The notes: generated from the letters alone by a model not told the origin. Shown: positions 39,001 through 50,144, counted from the stretch's first letter. The stretch is 64,000 nt of DNA from Symsagittifera roscoffensis (GCF_963678635.1 NC_087063.1:17300449-17364448); one strand, 5' to 3'. A program made the numbers and translations.

Positions 39001-39657
39001 CGATCTCACTTTCAACTCTTCTTTCCCTACGTAGATTTGCCCAATTAGGTCTTCGTCACATGTTATTATTGTCTTGGTATAGATGTTGATTCCATCTATA
39101 TTTAGCATCACCTCGTGTGGACCATAAGCTTCAGTATGTCTGTTATCAACACGTACCGACTTGCTGCCCCCTCTCGTGAGTAGTGCTCTCAACGCTCTAG
39201 AAGTCGTTTGTGGGCTTATACAACTCAAGTAATCTGCGTACACGTCAATGTGCATTATTGTCTGGTCGCTCGGTTCGCTCAAGTTTCTGGTTACCTCGTG
39301 GCCGCCCACTGTGATTATCGACATTATCCTGGCTCTGATTTTCGTTATGCCGAATGGCTTTCCCGTCACCATTTTCAGAGTGTTGCAATTTCCGCTCTTT
39401 GTCGACCCTGCTACAGCTTCTGGTACTGGCACCGAGCAACTTAACGTCTCATTCAATCTCTGTCTGTTGATCTCTTGCTTCAACCGTTGCTCTATTTCCT
39501 TCGTTGCTAGGTCCTGTTTCACCTTGTTAATAGCCTTTGACGCCGCTTTCTCATAATTAATCTCTAGGGCGTTCCTGGCCGTGGCCTCTATCACACTATT
39601 AACTTGCGTTACAGCCTTCACTGTCTTCGTTGGCAGTTCCGTACTTGGTGCTTCCAA
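36064..39657 (-). CDS. E2 protease-reverse transcriptase-RNase H segment
   Basis: 1,197 codons matching E1 8871-13565 from just after the zinc knuckles. It has the DTGA protease motif, FCCDFRYLN and YVDD of reverse transcriptase and DTDAS of RNase H. A TAG replacing a CAG codon separates it from the zinc-knuckle segment in the same frame. It ends early because of a one-base deletion (HLD-stop instead of HLGLDQ). Confidence 0.88.
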   Translation of the reverse strand: MEAPSTELPTKTVKAVTQVNSVIEATARNALEINYEKAASKAINKVKQDLATKEIEQRLKQEINRQRLNETLSCSVPVPEAVAGSTKSGNCNTLKMVTGKPFGITKIRARIMSIITVGGHEVTRNLSEPSDQTIMHIDVYADYLSCISPQTTSRALRALLTRGGSKSVRVDNRHTEAYGPHEVMLNIDGINIYTKTIITCDEDLIGQIYVGKEELKVRSIGHCAMLEEDAMHIGTEADVTGHVLDISGKKTQLRGLLDTGAVLSVIPIETWERMGFNKGDLIDSRIRLSAANKGALRVLGRTPIIALNLGERNLWMSFLVVENLDESDQFILSRDFIRNFDVAIDLNNAMFRIRNPDRRYAIKPVNLIMANETKAPVFLSRRVRLKANEAAIVGLRMKNYNELSDNKQVCIVPNPNSQSAAVLGRSFSITKSGLCVSVLLNTLDIPITIQRGRKLGYALPVKTRYETTEKSKENEVVDCPNHRDKICILRRLQKIKDSSGLVKSLKSETDDGLSSCSNFPERPTLDEMQTDKPVLPEIEHLRGKLTDEQLEAIKDVLERNEEVFSRHKADIGCCNFVEHEIELEENAVPHREGARRMTPHKSEACRKEIETLLEYAMIEPSKSPWACGVVMAKKKGDQLRFCCDFRYLNSVTVKDAYPIPRIDESLSKLGDAKFFTTLDLGSAFWQVPLRKQDRDKTGFACELGLFQWKRMPFGLCNATATFQRLMAHALIGVRKKYGNLVMCYVDDVVIATPTLEDHIERLDEVFACMKRSGLKCKPSKCEILKDSIKYLGRMVDRHGIRPDPDAVEAVLTWKSPKTEHQLMSFLGFANYYREFVKDYADKLYPMQQLMRHKGKKLTWNNAAEESFQKIKKELCEAPVLGMPTEKGMYVLDTDASVVAISGILHQEQEWNGKTVLRPIAYGNKVLSDTEMKYGAPKAEMFAVVTFVEKYRAYLVSEPFKLRVDNRALSWLKTYSLDQSYIGRWIVRLDGYNMIIDHRTRDKHQNADSLSKKTEFYERQEQREADRPEIKDGFSFMDKETYDSLPLTRWLDKSGKPIEDHPESPKEPPGKTILKKSRRIPIEIILKSKIVKETLKAKGYDLNQVEAGTAQIDDDLMRLLEKLSDDKPVIQEKGQEEPEVTILRRKETVNNTDSSRGSVTDSKDVVRSLVDKIPENVLEQTKVRKKKVVFKEDTEHLD

Positions 39658-39690
39658 GTTTTTTGTTTCAAACTCAGTTTGTTTATTTCT

Positions 39691-40137
39691 CTAATTCTGC
39701 ACCGCCGCTAATGCCAATTTATGTTTGGGGTGACTCTGCTTCTTGACTGCCTCCCAAAACAAAGGACAGTCCATCCTGAAGTGCCCCTCCTGATTGCAGA
39801 AGAAGCATCTTGCACCTATTTTGACGATTAAGCCACTATAGTACTCGTGTTCTTCCATCTGGCTCATATCTTCCTCATCTGGTGCATATCCCAGACTCTT
39901 CATGCCCTGCTTGTATGTTGTGCAATCCGCCACGTGATGATCAGCTGACCCGCAGTTCGCGCATGATCTACGTTTGTCCATGTCATCTCTAGGCTTGTAC
40001 CATGACGACCTTTGTGGTTGGCTCCCCCCTTGCATGTTCCTGTTATCCGAATATGTGTATTTCTTGGGCTTCATTAGCATGTTCTCTCTTGACTTCTGTC
40101 TCATCTCTTCTGGAGTCGGTGCATTGTCTTTCGACAA
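39691..40137 (-). pseudogene. E2 Gag zinc-knuckle segment
   Basis: Carries both CCHC knuckles (CANCGSADHHVADC and CFFCNQEGHFRMDC). Bounded by in-frame TGA upstream (two Tyr codons in E1 read TGA TAT here) and TAG downstream. Confidence 0.82.
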
Positions 40138-40143
40138 TGTATA

Positions 40144-41367
40144 TCACGTTGCCAACATTTCTCTTAAGTCATCACTTTTTACCCCATCAATGAACTTCGA
40201 GGCAATGCTAAAGTTTCTTCTGTTTGTCGACTCCTCTGGGTCACTCCTTCTTCTCAAGCTCTGAAGGTCATCTAGGAACCGATCAATTGACTCATCGTCC
40301 CTCTGCCTTCTCTTTTCAAATCGCATCATCGCTTGGTGACCCTTCATGCCTGACCCGAATCGATTCAGCAATATTTCGAAGATTTTCTCCGCGGTATCGC
40401 GTTCTTCTTCTTTCTTTGCAACCACGCATTTTAATGCCGTGCCTTCCAGGTTGCTGAGTATGGCTGTGCATGCTTGCCTTTCATCATATAAGTTATCTTG
40501 CTCTAGGTGTAATCTCATCACTTCCACCCAGGTGTCAATGCATCTATCGGAGTCGTCTTTGAACTCTTTTGGCTTCTTGAAAGTTTTTCTTGATTTTCCG
40601 TCTCTCCTATCGCTCGAGTCAGTGTTCCTCGTGGCGAAGGCCTCTAGAGTCCTGTTCATCATCTCCCAAGTGCTTGCCCACGTCATGGCATCCGGACCTG
40701 CGTTGCTGCTAGCTGTTGAGTCTCCCGGACCACTCGTTGTGTTTGATGTTCCATTTTTCATGATTGTTTTAGCAGCCGTTGGTGCTATGCTTACCGCATT
40801 CCGGTTTAAAGGCAACGGTGTTGATTGCCGTTTGTTCCTTTGTGGTTCCACAAAGTCAACTCTGGTGCCTTGCGTACGATCCGCTGCCGGTCTTTCTTGT
40901 GAGGTAGAATTTCTCAAGATTGCATCCAATTTCGCCTGTATTGCACACGAACTTTCGGCCTGATTCCTGTTCATTGTGTCCATTCTCTTTTCCAGGCTAC
41001 CTAATTGGCTGTTGAGGTCATCATATCGGTTTTTCAACTGTTGCATATCTTTTTTGATGTTCTTATCTCGTTCTTCATTGGTGGCATCCACCTTGTCCGA
41101 CATCTGCTGGAGTCTCTCGTCTGTCGCTTTAGCCAGGTTAAAATAACTATCCAGATACTCGTGTTTGTTGTATTTCAACTCTTTCCTTATTAAGTCTCTA
41201 TCTTCCTCACTGTACTTTAGTTTTTTGTCGATCTGATTTAGTTTTGTCATCAGGTCGCCAAGCTCAAGAGTTGCTGTTTCATGATCAGCAGTTGTCTTGT
41301 TTTCGGCTGTCGCTCCAGTTCTGGCTTGTTCTTCCTTTAGGTCGGCTTCAGTCGCCTTCGTGCTCAC
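40144..41367 (-). pseudogene. E2 Gag coiled-coil and capsid-like segment
   Basis: 407 codons: coiled coil (about 30-135) followed by the capsid-like helical region up to FIDGVKSDDL. It reads straight through the stretch where E1 is out of frame, and so defines both E1 indels. Confidence 0.82.
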
Positions 41368-41852
41368 TGTCCCAAATGTTCGTGCTCTTTCAGTTTTTGA
41401 TTCTTCGGCCGTGTTGTCTCTCGTTTCATTCCGACCATCATCGCCAACTTTTCTGTAAAAGATGTCTTCTTTACTTGAGAGTCGTCTTTCACAGTTTCTC
41501 GGGTATTGCCTGTTGTGTCTTCCAACGCGTCTATCGGTGAAAACTCCACGGTTTTTGGATTTTGATCTTCCATATGGGGCATCGGTGTGGATTCCGTTGT
41601 CTTCTTCTCCACTTCATCTACGCTCTGGTCTGGTGTCTCTAGATCGATTTCAATTGTGGGCTCCACCTGTTTGTCTTTAGCAACTTCTCTCGCCTTGTTC
41701 TCGGTACTACTCCTCGTGCTGACCATGCTAACTGAAAAGTTATCTTTTGTTTTCCTTGGGCCCATTGATGCCGTTCCGCGCAGCGACGAGTTATATTTCG
41801 TGTTTGATCCACTTGACCTTTTTTCGAGCACCGGTACCCTACTCCGTCTCAT
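41364..41852 (-). pseudogene. E2 Gag N-terminus
   Basis: Starts MRRSRVPV, as in E1. It is in a different register from the rest of Gag because of an indel near 41410-41430, after which the reading drifts out of frame. Confidence 0.78.
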
Positions 41853-42114
41853 TGTTTCTATTTACAATTGCTCTTATTTACAATATTATTATATACACAA
41901 TTCTATTCTAAGAATAAAATCTATTATGAAAAAAAAATTTTTTTTAAAAAAGAAATATACAACGTGATAAAAACGATATTCCCAGTTCTCTTTCAAAACT
42001 TTTCGAGAAACTTTCTTTATTTGTGGTTACAACCGTACCGAGTTCCGACTAGTCTTGTTCTGTTTTAATTCTGTCTTAAAACACTTATTGTAATTCTACT
42101 CCAACTTTTATACC

Positions 42115-43530
42115 GTCCCAAGACTTCCAGTTACTGTCCCTACTCTTCTTTGTACAGTCCCAGGCTTTCTTTCTACTGTCCCAAGACTGTTCGGTACTGT
42201 CCCAGTACTTTTTGTCAGTGTCCCAAGACCCCTTTCCCAAGCCTAGTGTCCCAAGACTACTGTCCCAAGACTACTGTCCCAGGGCTACTGTCCCAAGACT
42301 AGCGTCCCAAGGCTAGTGTCCCAAGACTACTGTCCCAAGACTAGTGTCCCAAGGCTACTATCCCAGGACTAGTGTCCCAAGGCCACTGTCCCAAGACTAC
42401 TGTCCCAAGGCTACTAACCCAAGACTAGTGTCCCAAGGCTAGTGTCCCAAGACCACTGTCCCAAGACCACTATCCCAAGACCACTGTCCCAAGACCACTG
42501 TCCCAAGACTAGTGTCCCAAGACCACTGTCCCAAGACCACTATCCCAAGACCACTGTCCCAAGACCACTGTCCCAAGACTAGTGTCCCAAGACCACTGTC
42601 CCAATACCACTATCCCAAGACCACTGTCCCAAGACTAGTGTCCCAAGACCACTGTCCCAAGACTACTGTCCCAAGACTACTGTCCCAAGACTAGAGTCCC
42701 AAGACTACTGTCCCAGGACTACTGTCCCAAGACCACTGTCCCAAGACCACTGTCCAAAGACCACTGTCCCAAGACCACTGTCCCAAGACCACTGTCACAA
42801 GACCACTGTCCCAAGACTACTGTCCCAAGGCCACTGTCCCAAGAATACTGTCCCAAGACTACTATACCAAGACTGCTGTCCCAAGACTAGAGTCCCAGGA
42901 TTAGTGTCTCAAGACTACTCTCCCAAGACTACTGTACCAAGACTACTGTCCCAAGACCACTGTCCCAAGACCACTGTCCCAAGACTACTGTCCCAGGGCT
43001 ACTGTCCCAAGACTAGCGTCCCAAGGCTAGTGTCCCAAGACTACTGTCCCAAGACTAGTGTCCCAAGGCTACTATCCCAGGACTAGTGTCCCAAGGCCAC
43101 TGTCCCAAGACTACTGTCCCAAGGCTACTAACCCAAGACTAGTGTCCCAAGGCTAGTGTCCCAAGACCACTGTCCCAAGACCACTATCCCAAGACCACTG
43201 TCCCAAGACCACTGTCCCAAGACTAGTGTCCCAAGACCACTGTCCCAAGACCACTATCCCAAGACCACTGTCCCAAGACCACTGTCCCAAGACTAGTGTC
43301 CCAAGACCACTGTCCCAATACCACTATCCCAAGACCACTGTCCCAAGACTAGTGTCCCAAGACCACTGTCCCAAGACTAGTGTCCCAAGACCACTGTCCC
43401 AAGACCACTATCCCAAGACCACTGTCCCAAGACCACTGTCCCAAGACCACTGTCCCAAGACTAGTGTCCCAAGACCACTGTCCCAAGACCACTATCCCAA
43501 GACTTCTTTGGCACTGTCCCAAGACTATTG
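42115..43530 (-). repeat. Long 14-bp minisatellite in leader
   Basis: About 100 units of the type ACAGTAGTCTTGGG on the element strand. A block of about 390 bp (42275-42662) is repeated at 42989-43376, offset 714 bp (51 units), showing expansion by large internal duplications. Confidence 0.92.
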
Positions 43531-44375
43531 AGCGGTGGGACTTCTTTCTTCTTCGTTTTAGGGACTTCTTGATTCACTGTACCTTGCACCACCACTCAAG
43601 CTCTAGTAAAAATTTTCCCAAAAACCCCCTCTTAGTGGCCAAATGCTGACCCCCCTTTTTTAGTTACCTCTTTTTCAATGTTCCAAGCAACTTGAAACCA
43701 AAACCTGTGCGCAGGTATCTTGTGATCACCTGTTTGTATCAAAACCAAACACAAATCCTTACCAAAATGCAACAAAATCTAAGCTAGAAAAAGTAATAAA
43801 AACAGAGAGGTGAACCCACCTAAAATTCAAAGGTGACAAATGTCTACCTTCTATCGAAAAAAATGTCTGGTACCTAATTGCCACGCGTTCTCCTCCCCCC
43901 TGCTAGCGATCTTATGGGGTATCACAAAAACTGTCTATGTCCGTTCCCCCCTACCGATCCGACCAGGGTACCTACCTTAACCTGATTCTAATTTTGGATA
44001 TCCGCTTCCTATGACCAACGCGTGTGAATATCTAATGTAACTAAGTCGACGATGCCGAGCAATTAGTTACTCTAACGTGTCCCCCCTTTTTACAAATTAT
44101 AACCGCCAACCTCTAACTTAACCAGCCCCCCTTCTAACCTCCCCCCTTTTTAGCCCCCCTTCTTAAGCCTAAAATTACCTTAAGCGCCGGGTGCTAAACC
44201 TCTCAAGAGAAAACCGTAGACCTGTCTCCAGGCCTGCTCAAGTAAAAACGTCCCTCAAAACCGGGGGATTTCGCTTATCCAATTTTACATTTATCTGCTA
44301 TAATATAATGTGGATTTTAACGATACCCGTTCTGCCCAACTCGAGAACTCGAGAACTGCGAAATCCTTCTTGGCT

Positions 44376-44580
44376 ACTTTCCCACTCGACTGGTCACCTC
44401 TTCCAGTCCAGTCTCCTATTGGTTCAGCTCAAATGCTCCTGAACCACTTTCCCACTCGGCTGGTCACCTCTTCCAGTCAAGTCTTCTATTGGTTCAGCTC
44501 AAGTGCTCCTGAACCACTTTCCCACTCGGCTGGTCACCTCTTCCAGTCAAGTCTCCTTGTTGTCCAGCTAAGTTCCAAGC
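44376..44580 (-). repeat. Three tandem copies of a 70-bp unit in leader
   Basis: Units begin at 44376, 44446 and 44516 with ACTTTCCCACTCG. Related to the 69-bp array of E1. Confidence 0.85.
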
Positions 44581-45034
44581 TATCTAAAAACCCTTGACAA
44601 CGCCCCACACTCGGGCACTTTATTGAGGTTACTGGGTTAAATTGTTAGGTTGATCGAAACGATCGAACTTGTAAAACAGTATGGATATACTATTTAATTA
44701 ATATAAAGGTTTGATCCAACTAATCTGGTGTCAAAGTCACTGTCTTTTTTTGGTTTTATGGTTTTTTGTTCCTTTTTCTATTCTTTTCTGGTTTTTGTTT
44801 TGCTTTTTGTCTTTTTGCTCGTGTTTTTGTCCCCCTAGTTGCCCCCTTTTACTCGGTTAGCTAAGCCTCATTCGGAGAGCGTGCCAGGAAGTTTTCTCGA
44901 GTTTTCTTAAAAAGCTATCACGGTACAACCGGAAGGTTTGCGCTTTCCCGCCGAACCGTACCACCGGTACTCTAGAATGGGCATGCAGCCCGAAGCTGTC
45001 TGAAGTGGGTTCGACTCCGTAGTCTTGATGTCGT

Positions 45035-45052
45035 AAACACCCAGGAGCGCCA
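45035..45052 (-). promoter_or_regulatory. Candidate tRNA primer-binding site of E2
   Basis: Same 18 bases and same 11-base spacing from the LTR as in E1. Confidence 0.4.
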
Positions 45053-45063
45053 TAAAAACACTA

Positions 45064-45970
45064 TGTAACATTCGTCTACTGTAGTCACACATGAGGCTTA
45101 AGAAAAATAGGCCCTATAACCATTGGCTCAAGAGTCAGGGACACTATCTCTTGTGTTTTTCTACCTCAAATCAGTCGGAGCCAATTCGGTTCGCTTGTGA
45201 CATGAGACTACGACCCGTTACAGCTTAAAGGCTACTACCAAAATATCCCGCCCACTCTAGAAATAAGAACGTCCCCATACTTAGGTCTCTAGATACCCAA
45301 AACACATGAACGCCGTTAAAAACCGGGTCGGAACAATCCGTTAATTTACTTTTTATTAGACAGTGGAACTTTGATCCATTTCAGATGGATCAACCTAAAA
45401 CTCGCCTTACCTCAACATAACAAGCATAAAACACACTCTAGAAATTTAAATTGGGTACTCACATCGCAGCACGCTCAAGAACTGGGAGTAATTAAGTGAG
45501 TAAACAACTCGAGAATTAAATAATGTAACTAAATGAGTTTAATGTTTGTTAGTTTCAATAACAGGAACAAGTTTGAAATCTAGAGTATAGTTTCTCGTGA
45601 ACCATTGGGACACTCAAACTGTCCACCTTTCCATCGAAGGTTCACTCTAGTCCAGTTTGAATGATAATCCAGTCGAGCAATAATAGTCCAATTCTCGGGA
45701 ATACGCTTCCTTCTGTTTCAGATAGGACAGCTCTACTCTAGTTTTATTGTGACGGAAATTGCGAATGGCAATTTCCTACTGCTTTATCTGGCAACTTTCC
45801 CCGCGATTGTTACTCGATCGTTCTGATTTCTCTTTTTCGGTTTTCAGTTATCGCGAGAGAATCGTGCATGACAGGCTCCATTCGAATTTTTGAAAAATCA
45901 AATTTCACTCCAAAATTAAGCGTTCTTGTTTTTCTCAAGGTCAAACTTCCAAATATGACCGACTGGCACA
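45064..45970 (-). repeat. E2 5' LTR
   Basis: 907 bp, TGTAAC...GGCACA on the plus strand. Contains the 9-bp inverted repeat at 45754-45776. Confidence 0.95.
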
Positions 45971-45973
45971 ATA
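45971..45973. repeat. E2 target-site duplication, right copy (ATA)
   Basis: Matches 30477-30479. Confidence 0.7.
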
Positions 45974-47050
45974 ATCACGTTGCCCCAAATCCATGACCTC
46001 CTCAACCCGTTTCCTTTTCGCTGAGTTACCAGCTTTCATCGATATTTCTGAATCCACCTTCGTCTTTCCAACTCTCCTCGGCATCACTCTGCTGCCTAAC
46101 TTCATTTTCATTGCATTGATTTTATCAATCACCAATTTTGATCGCATCGTCCCTCTCCTGGTTCTTGACAGATACACCATCTTTCCTTTATCGTCCTGCG
46201 GTGTCATCTTGATGGGAGAATTCGCTTCACTTTCATCAGTGGCCGAGTCGATAAACAATTCACTCAGTCTTCCTTCACAATCATCAAGCTTGTCAAGTAC
46301 TTCTCTCATCAAGGGTTGGTTGAGACCCGTTTTCAGAATGGACTGGGTCCCATAGCTTTGAACCACGGTCCAGACTTCTTCCATAAACGCCACTCTATCC
46401 AATTTGCATCCCGTCCTACTCTCGTGGTCTCGGTGATGTACTTCCCATTCTTCTTCGGGCAGCGTTCCCAAGAAAGGTACTCTGGCTGAGGCCTCTATTC
46501 TTCTCCTCCTAGGTGATTCCATGAGGATTCTCTGGTCGTTATTTCTTGAATTGCCAGGAGAGCTGCTCTCCGGCAAATTCCGTTTCATTTCCATAAAGGC
46601 TGACGGAGGCTCCAGTGTCGAGATGCCTTCATCCGCTGGCTCGGTTGTTTCCAACGTATCTGCATTGTTCTCAAGATTACTGAAGATATTGAAATCCAGG
46701 CTGGATGTTCCTCCTGTCGACGCCCTGTCGTCTTCCCCACCAGCTTGATCTTGTTGCATGGGTTCTTCGGTTTGACGACTTCCACCCTGTCCGTCATCTC
46801 CTTCTGACTTATCCTTGTTCGAGCTCGATGGTCCTTGTTCGTCATTGTCGGCTTCTTCCTGGAATCTCGGTATGAGCAATGTACCGGCCGATTTATCTTC
46901 CTCTTCTCCATGGACCACTTTGATTTCTTCGCAGCCGAAGGGTGCTAGGAAGGTTCTCGTCTGCAATATTCCTCCTACTTTCATCTCCTTTTTCACACTA
47001 GTCAGGATTAATGAGGCTTCAGGCAATTCGATCCTGCCTCTCATCCTCAT
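45971..47050 (-). pseudogene. E3 second giant frame, linker segment up to the E2 insertion
   Basis: About 360 codons. First an acidic, Ser/Gly/Glu-rich stretch, then the part matching E1 22188-23036 (EEVWTVVQSYG against EELWDTVVKFG). Here acidic linker and following part are one frame, whereas E1 needs a shift. The frame is open upstream to a TAG at 47078-47080 and, beyond it, to about 47255 where a shift connects it to 47251-47649. At 45971 it runs into the E2 LTR. Confidence 0.75.
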
Positions 47051-47250
47051 CGGAGCTAAGCCTAATCCCTTCCACTCCTAATCAAATCTTCCAGGCTTGG
47101 GAGTCGCGGCGCTGCTTATTCGCCTTCTCGTCGCTTGATCTGTGTATGCAAATCGTGTGTACTGTAACACGGCGGCATTTCTCCCTACAAAGTATGGATC
47201 CTTCGTTCCCACAAAATTCCCTACTCTCCTTTCATTGGTTTCGAATGCTC

Positions 47251-47649
47251 TCAACCTAGAGTTTGTACCACGGAGACTGCTCCGAGCAACATCCTTCTTA
47301 TCAGAGGGAATTCAGGGATTACCTCCGGCAGCTTCTTGTAATCGCCCCAGTCCTTCGTCTCTTCTCTCACTTTGTGATATGCTGCAGTGAGACGAGGCAC
47401 TCTGGTTATTTCACCATTCGTTTTATCATAGGGTCTCAGATTCCAAAGCTTTGGAAACACCTCGATGTGTCCTCTTTGTACTTTTCCCATGCGATCACGG
47501 AAGTGATCGTCAAAATTGATGACTGTCATCTCTGGCTCCGATTTTTTCGCAAATAACAGATCTTCACTCATGAGCTCCCGCAATGTGTGCTGCTCACACC
47601 AGTTCAGTGTACTACCGTCCACTGCCGATATGAGGTTCAGGTGCAGCAA
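47251..47649 (-). pseudogene. E3 second giant frame, middle fragment
   Basis: 132 codons matching E1 20456-22303 (SAVDGSTLNWC, then the PKLWNL and FPLIRRM parts). Separated from the 826-codon segment by one in-frame TAG (47650-47652) and ended by a frameshift near 47255. Confidence 0.72.
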
Positions 47650-50130
47650 CTACCTCCTATATGCTTCCACCTTAACGTCAGGGAACGCAAACGTGACTGC
47701 TGGTCCATAGATCACTGTCACGAACTCCGTGACTCCTCTGATCAGCGCCAAGGGATCGGTTCTCATAGCCAAACTCAGGACGGTTAACAGCGGCATGCCT
47801 CCAACATGTCGTCTAACATCTTCCTCTCTTTCAATCGTCTCGTCTTCTCCCGTTACAAAGCGATTTTGTTGTAAGAGATACTGGATAAGAGTGTGTCTCA
47901 GGTCTCTTATCTTGTTCCACGAGTCCGTGGATTTCTTCATATCCAAGTTCCTCACTCTCTCTCTCATCTGCTCTGGACAACGTGCCAGTTTCATCAGTCC
48001 TCCCAAGTTTCCGTGGGTAATTGCAATCAATGTCAGAAGTCCGTCTAGCCACAGGTTCTGGATTCCATCGGTGAGCAGTATCGCCGGTCCTTTCACGAAG
48101 TTCTCCGCTCCGAATGTCACGAACAAGGCTATTAATTCCACTATCGACACTTCCACTACTGCTTGGAGGAATTCTTTTATCAAGTAGTGCGAGACTTTCG
48201 GGTAAACTTTTGCCAAGAAGGACGCGGTCCATCCGGCTCCCAACCCTTCCAGCATGCTGTCTGTCCTTTCAAAGCCCTCCTGTTCCTTCACTTCCCGGGT
48301 CCAGAAGGTTTCCAGAGTAATCTGACACATTCTGTTCACAATTTCAGCGGTTTTTTCTCCAGCATTTTCCGCCAGGTGCACCTCCTTCAACAGGTAGGCA
48401 TGTATCTTTGTGATCATCACGGGGCCTTGCTTAAAAGCATCTGCACCCAATGCCGCTACTCTAGGGTTCAGGTGTAGCCACTGGTTGGCTTCCGGCTTGG
48501 TTCTCAGAACCATCGCTTCCAAGTGAGCTCTCGTCTCTAGTGAGTTTTTCCTTCTTGTGTCTTCACCTGCCACTTCCATTGCTCGGAACCATAAGTCGTT
48601 GGACATTGCTGCGATCACTCGATGGTCGTCGTCTATTCCCGGCTTCAGTTTGAGTTGCCGACTGAAATTGGACAGTTCCAACCCCAGCACCTCGTCCAAT
48701 ACTAACATGTGTAGTGAATGGTCCTTGAATCCTCTCATCGCTTTTGAGATATCTGACCATACCGCAGGCAGTTCAGCCTTAAGTGGCCTCAGGTTCTCCA
48801 TCTCTATCATGCGATTCGGGGCTGATATGATCACATCATATTTTCCTTCCGAAAGTAAGGCCACTATCGCATACACAAATTTCAGTCCATCCGGGAGATG
48901 TGCATATCCCGGAGACAACGCGAATACTACTCTCAGTGCCACTTTATTGAATGACCCCTCCTTCGTCGCATCCACCACTTCACCCATCGACTCAACAAGG
49001 ATGTCTTTTATCGCTGGCCATACAGCGTTCTCTGCTGTTGTAGGATCTCTGAGTCTGCTCAGAAAACCTCTACTGTGTAGATGGTCATTGATGCCAGCAA
49101 ACACAATCGTAATTGGGTTCATGTCCGTCTGCTTTTGCACCCCTATAGCCAAAGATATCGATTGCAGTAAGTCCATGTCGACCGCTGCCAACATTATGAC
49201 GTCTGGCCAAAACAAAGAAATGGAGGTGTACACGAACTCTGAATTCGCTACTACCACAGTCTTGGCCTTCCTCATCTCTGCTTTGTCATAGGCGGCGAAG
49301 ATTGTCTCATCTTTCTTTATCGCTGTCAATCCGCCATATCTTTGGGCATCACCATCTTGGTTCACTAATTTTGGGTATACTCTTTCCTTCACATGACCAG
49401 GGGGTGTCGTCAGCTGCCTGAATATCTTCACGTGTTGTCCAATCGGCGCTCTCGTCGTTAGGAATCTTCCTGGTCTCTCTTCACGATTCCCCTCATCGTG
49501 ATTCAGTCTCACATCTTGCAACGGTCTCGCATTCACTGGTCCCATAGTGTTGTTAGAGGGCAGTCCCTCCAAGTCAGCAAATCTCAAGGCCGTCGTGGAG
49601 CTGAAATTTATGCTAGCGGCTATCAACCAGTCTACAACGGTTATCGAGTACAATCTGCTGACGGATAGCGTCGCACCATTCAGCATCCTCCTAGCATCTT
49701 CGATGAAGCTTACTCTCTGGAGATCCAGCTTCATTAGCTCGTCTTTGTATATATGCCAGGGAGACTGTATGGGTCTTGACCACATCAACGAGCCTCTGCT
49801 CGGACGTCTCTCCTCTCGACTGGTACTTGTCGTCTCCGATCTAGTGTCCGATCTAGACGTGCTGGCTGTCCCTTCGATTGGGTTGACAGGTCCTATTCTT
49901 CTCCTAGGGTGGATGGTCCTCCTCATCGGCGCTTCTCCCAACTGATCTTGTACGTCTGTCCTCTGACCTGGTTCGCTGGAGCTTTGTTGCCTGTAGTTCG
50001 TGACGGCCGGGACCGTACCCAAGCGTGTTTCCAGGCTATGAGGCACAAAGGTGGTAATCACCGCGTCACTCACTGTTCCTTCTTCCTTCAGCACTCCTGT
50101 GTCAAAGAGTTCTGCCTCCAGCTCGTCCAA
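47650..50130 (-). CDS. E3 second giant frame: second SGNH-like segment and middle region
   Basis: 826 codons. Residues about 290-350 contain VVVANSE and AGINDHL (GIND 346-349), the counterparts of E1 VAGSDFEG and AGMNDHL, uninterrupted here; this is the reason to see the E1 stop at 19583 as a mutation. Further on come SPGYAHLP, the LVLDEVLGLELSNFSRQL helix, and IYGPAVTFAFPD near the end. The N-terminal about 200 residues continue the first SGNH domain and a variable linker. The natural frame enters from the upstream segment by a shift near 50150. Confidence 0.75.
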   Translation of the reverse strand: MDELEAELFDTGVLKEEGTVSDAVITTFVPHSLETRLGTVPAVTNYRQQSSSEPGQRTDVQDQLGEAPMRRTIHPRRRIGPVNPIEGTASTSRSDTRSETTSTSREERRPSRGSLMWSRPIQSPWHIYKDELMKLDLQRVSFIEDARRMLNGATLSVSRLYSITVVDWLIAASINFSSTTALRFADLEGLPSNNTMGPVNARPLQDVRLNHDEGNREERPGRFLTTRAPIGQHVKIFRQLTTPPGHVKERVYPKLVNQDGDAQRYGGLTAIKKDETIFAAYDKAEMRKAKTVVVANSEFVYTSISLFWPDVIMLAAVDMDLLQSISLAIGVQKQTDMNPITIVFAGINDHLHSRGFLSRLRDPTTAENAVWPAIKDILVESMGEVVDATKEGSFNKVALRVVFALSPGYAHLPDGLKFVYAIVALLSEGKYDVIISAPNRMIEMENLRPLKAELPAVWSDISKAMRGFKDHSLHMLVLDEVLGLELSNFSRQLKLKPGIDDDHRVIAAMSNDLWFRAMEVAGEDTRRKNSLETRAHLEAMVLRTKPEANQWLHLNPRVAALGADAFKQGPVMITKIHAYLLKEVHLAENAGEKTAEIVNRMCQITLETFWTREVKEQEGFERTDSMLEGLGAGWTASFLAKVYPKVSHYLIKEFLQAVVEVSIVELIALFVTFGAENFVKGPAILLTDGIQNLWLDGLLTLIAITHGNLGGLMKLARCPEQMRERVRNLDMKKSTDSWNKIRDLRHTLIQYLLQQNRFVTGEDETIEREEDVRRHVGGMPLLTVLSLAMRTDPLALIRGVTEFVTVIYGPAVTFAFPDVKVEAYRR

Positions 50131-50144
50131 CCGCTCTTGGACTA

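Larger units (their letters stand above)
41853..45063 (-). other. E2 untranslated leader
   Basis: 3.2 kb, 0.75 kb longer than in E1, mostly through the larger minisatellite. It also has the 70-bp triplicate, long C-runs on the plus strand (G-runs in the RNA), a T-rich tract at about 44740-44860 and the candidate primer-binding site 45035-45052 (11 bases from the LTR). Confidence 0.7.
30480..45970 (-). mobile_element. E2: internally deleted copy of the E1 family
   Basis: 15,491 bp with LTRs at 30480-31384 and 45064-45970, about 20 differences apart by eye. It keeps leader, Gag-Pol with several stops and frameshifts, and only the two ends of the second frame. About 8.1 kb (equivalent to E1 about 17290-25390) is missing at a junction near 32207-32217. 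It lies in the second frame of E3, in the same orientation. Confidence 0.95.

Noticed and set aside
42115-43530. CRISPR-like look of regular short repeats
   Set aside because: Repeats are directly adjoining 14-bp units without unique spacers, in an animal retroelement leader: a minisatellite.
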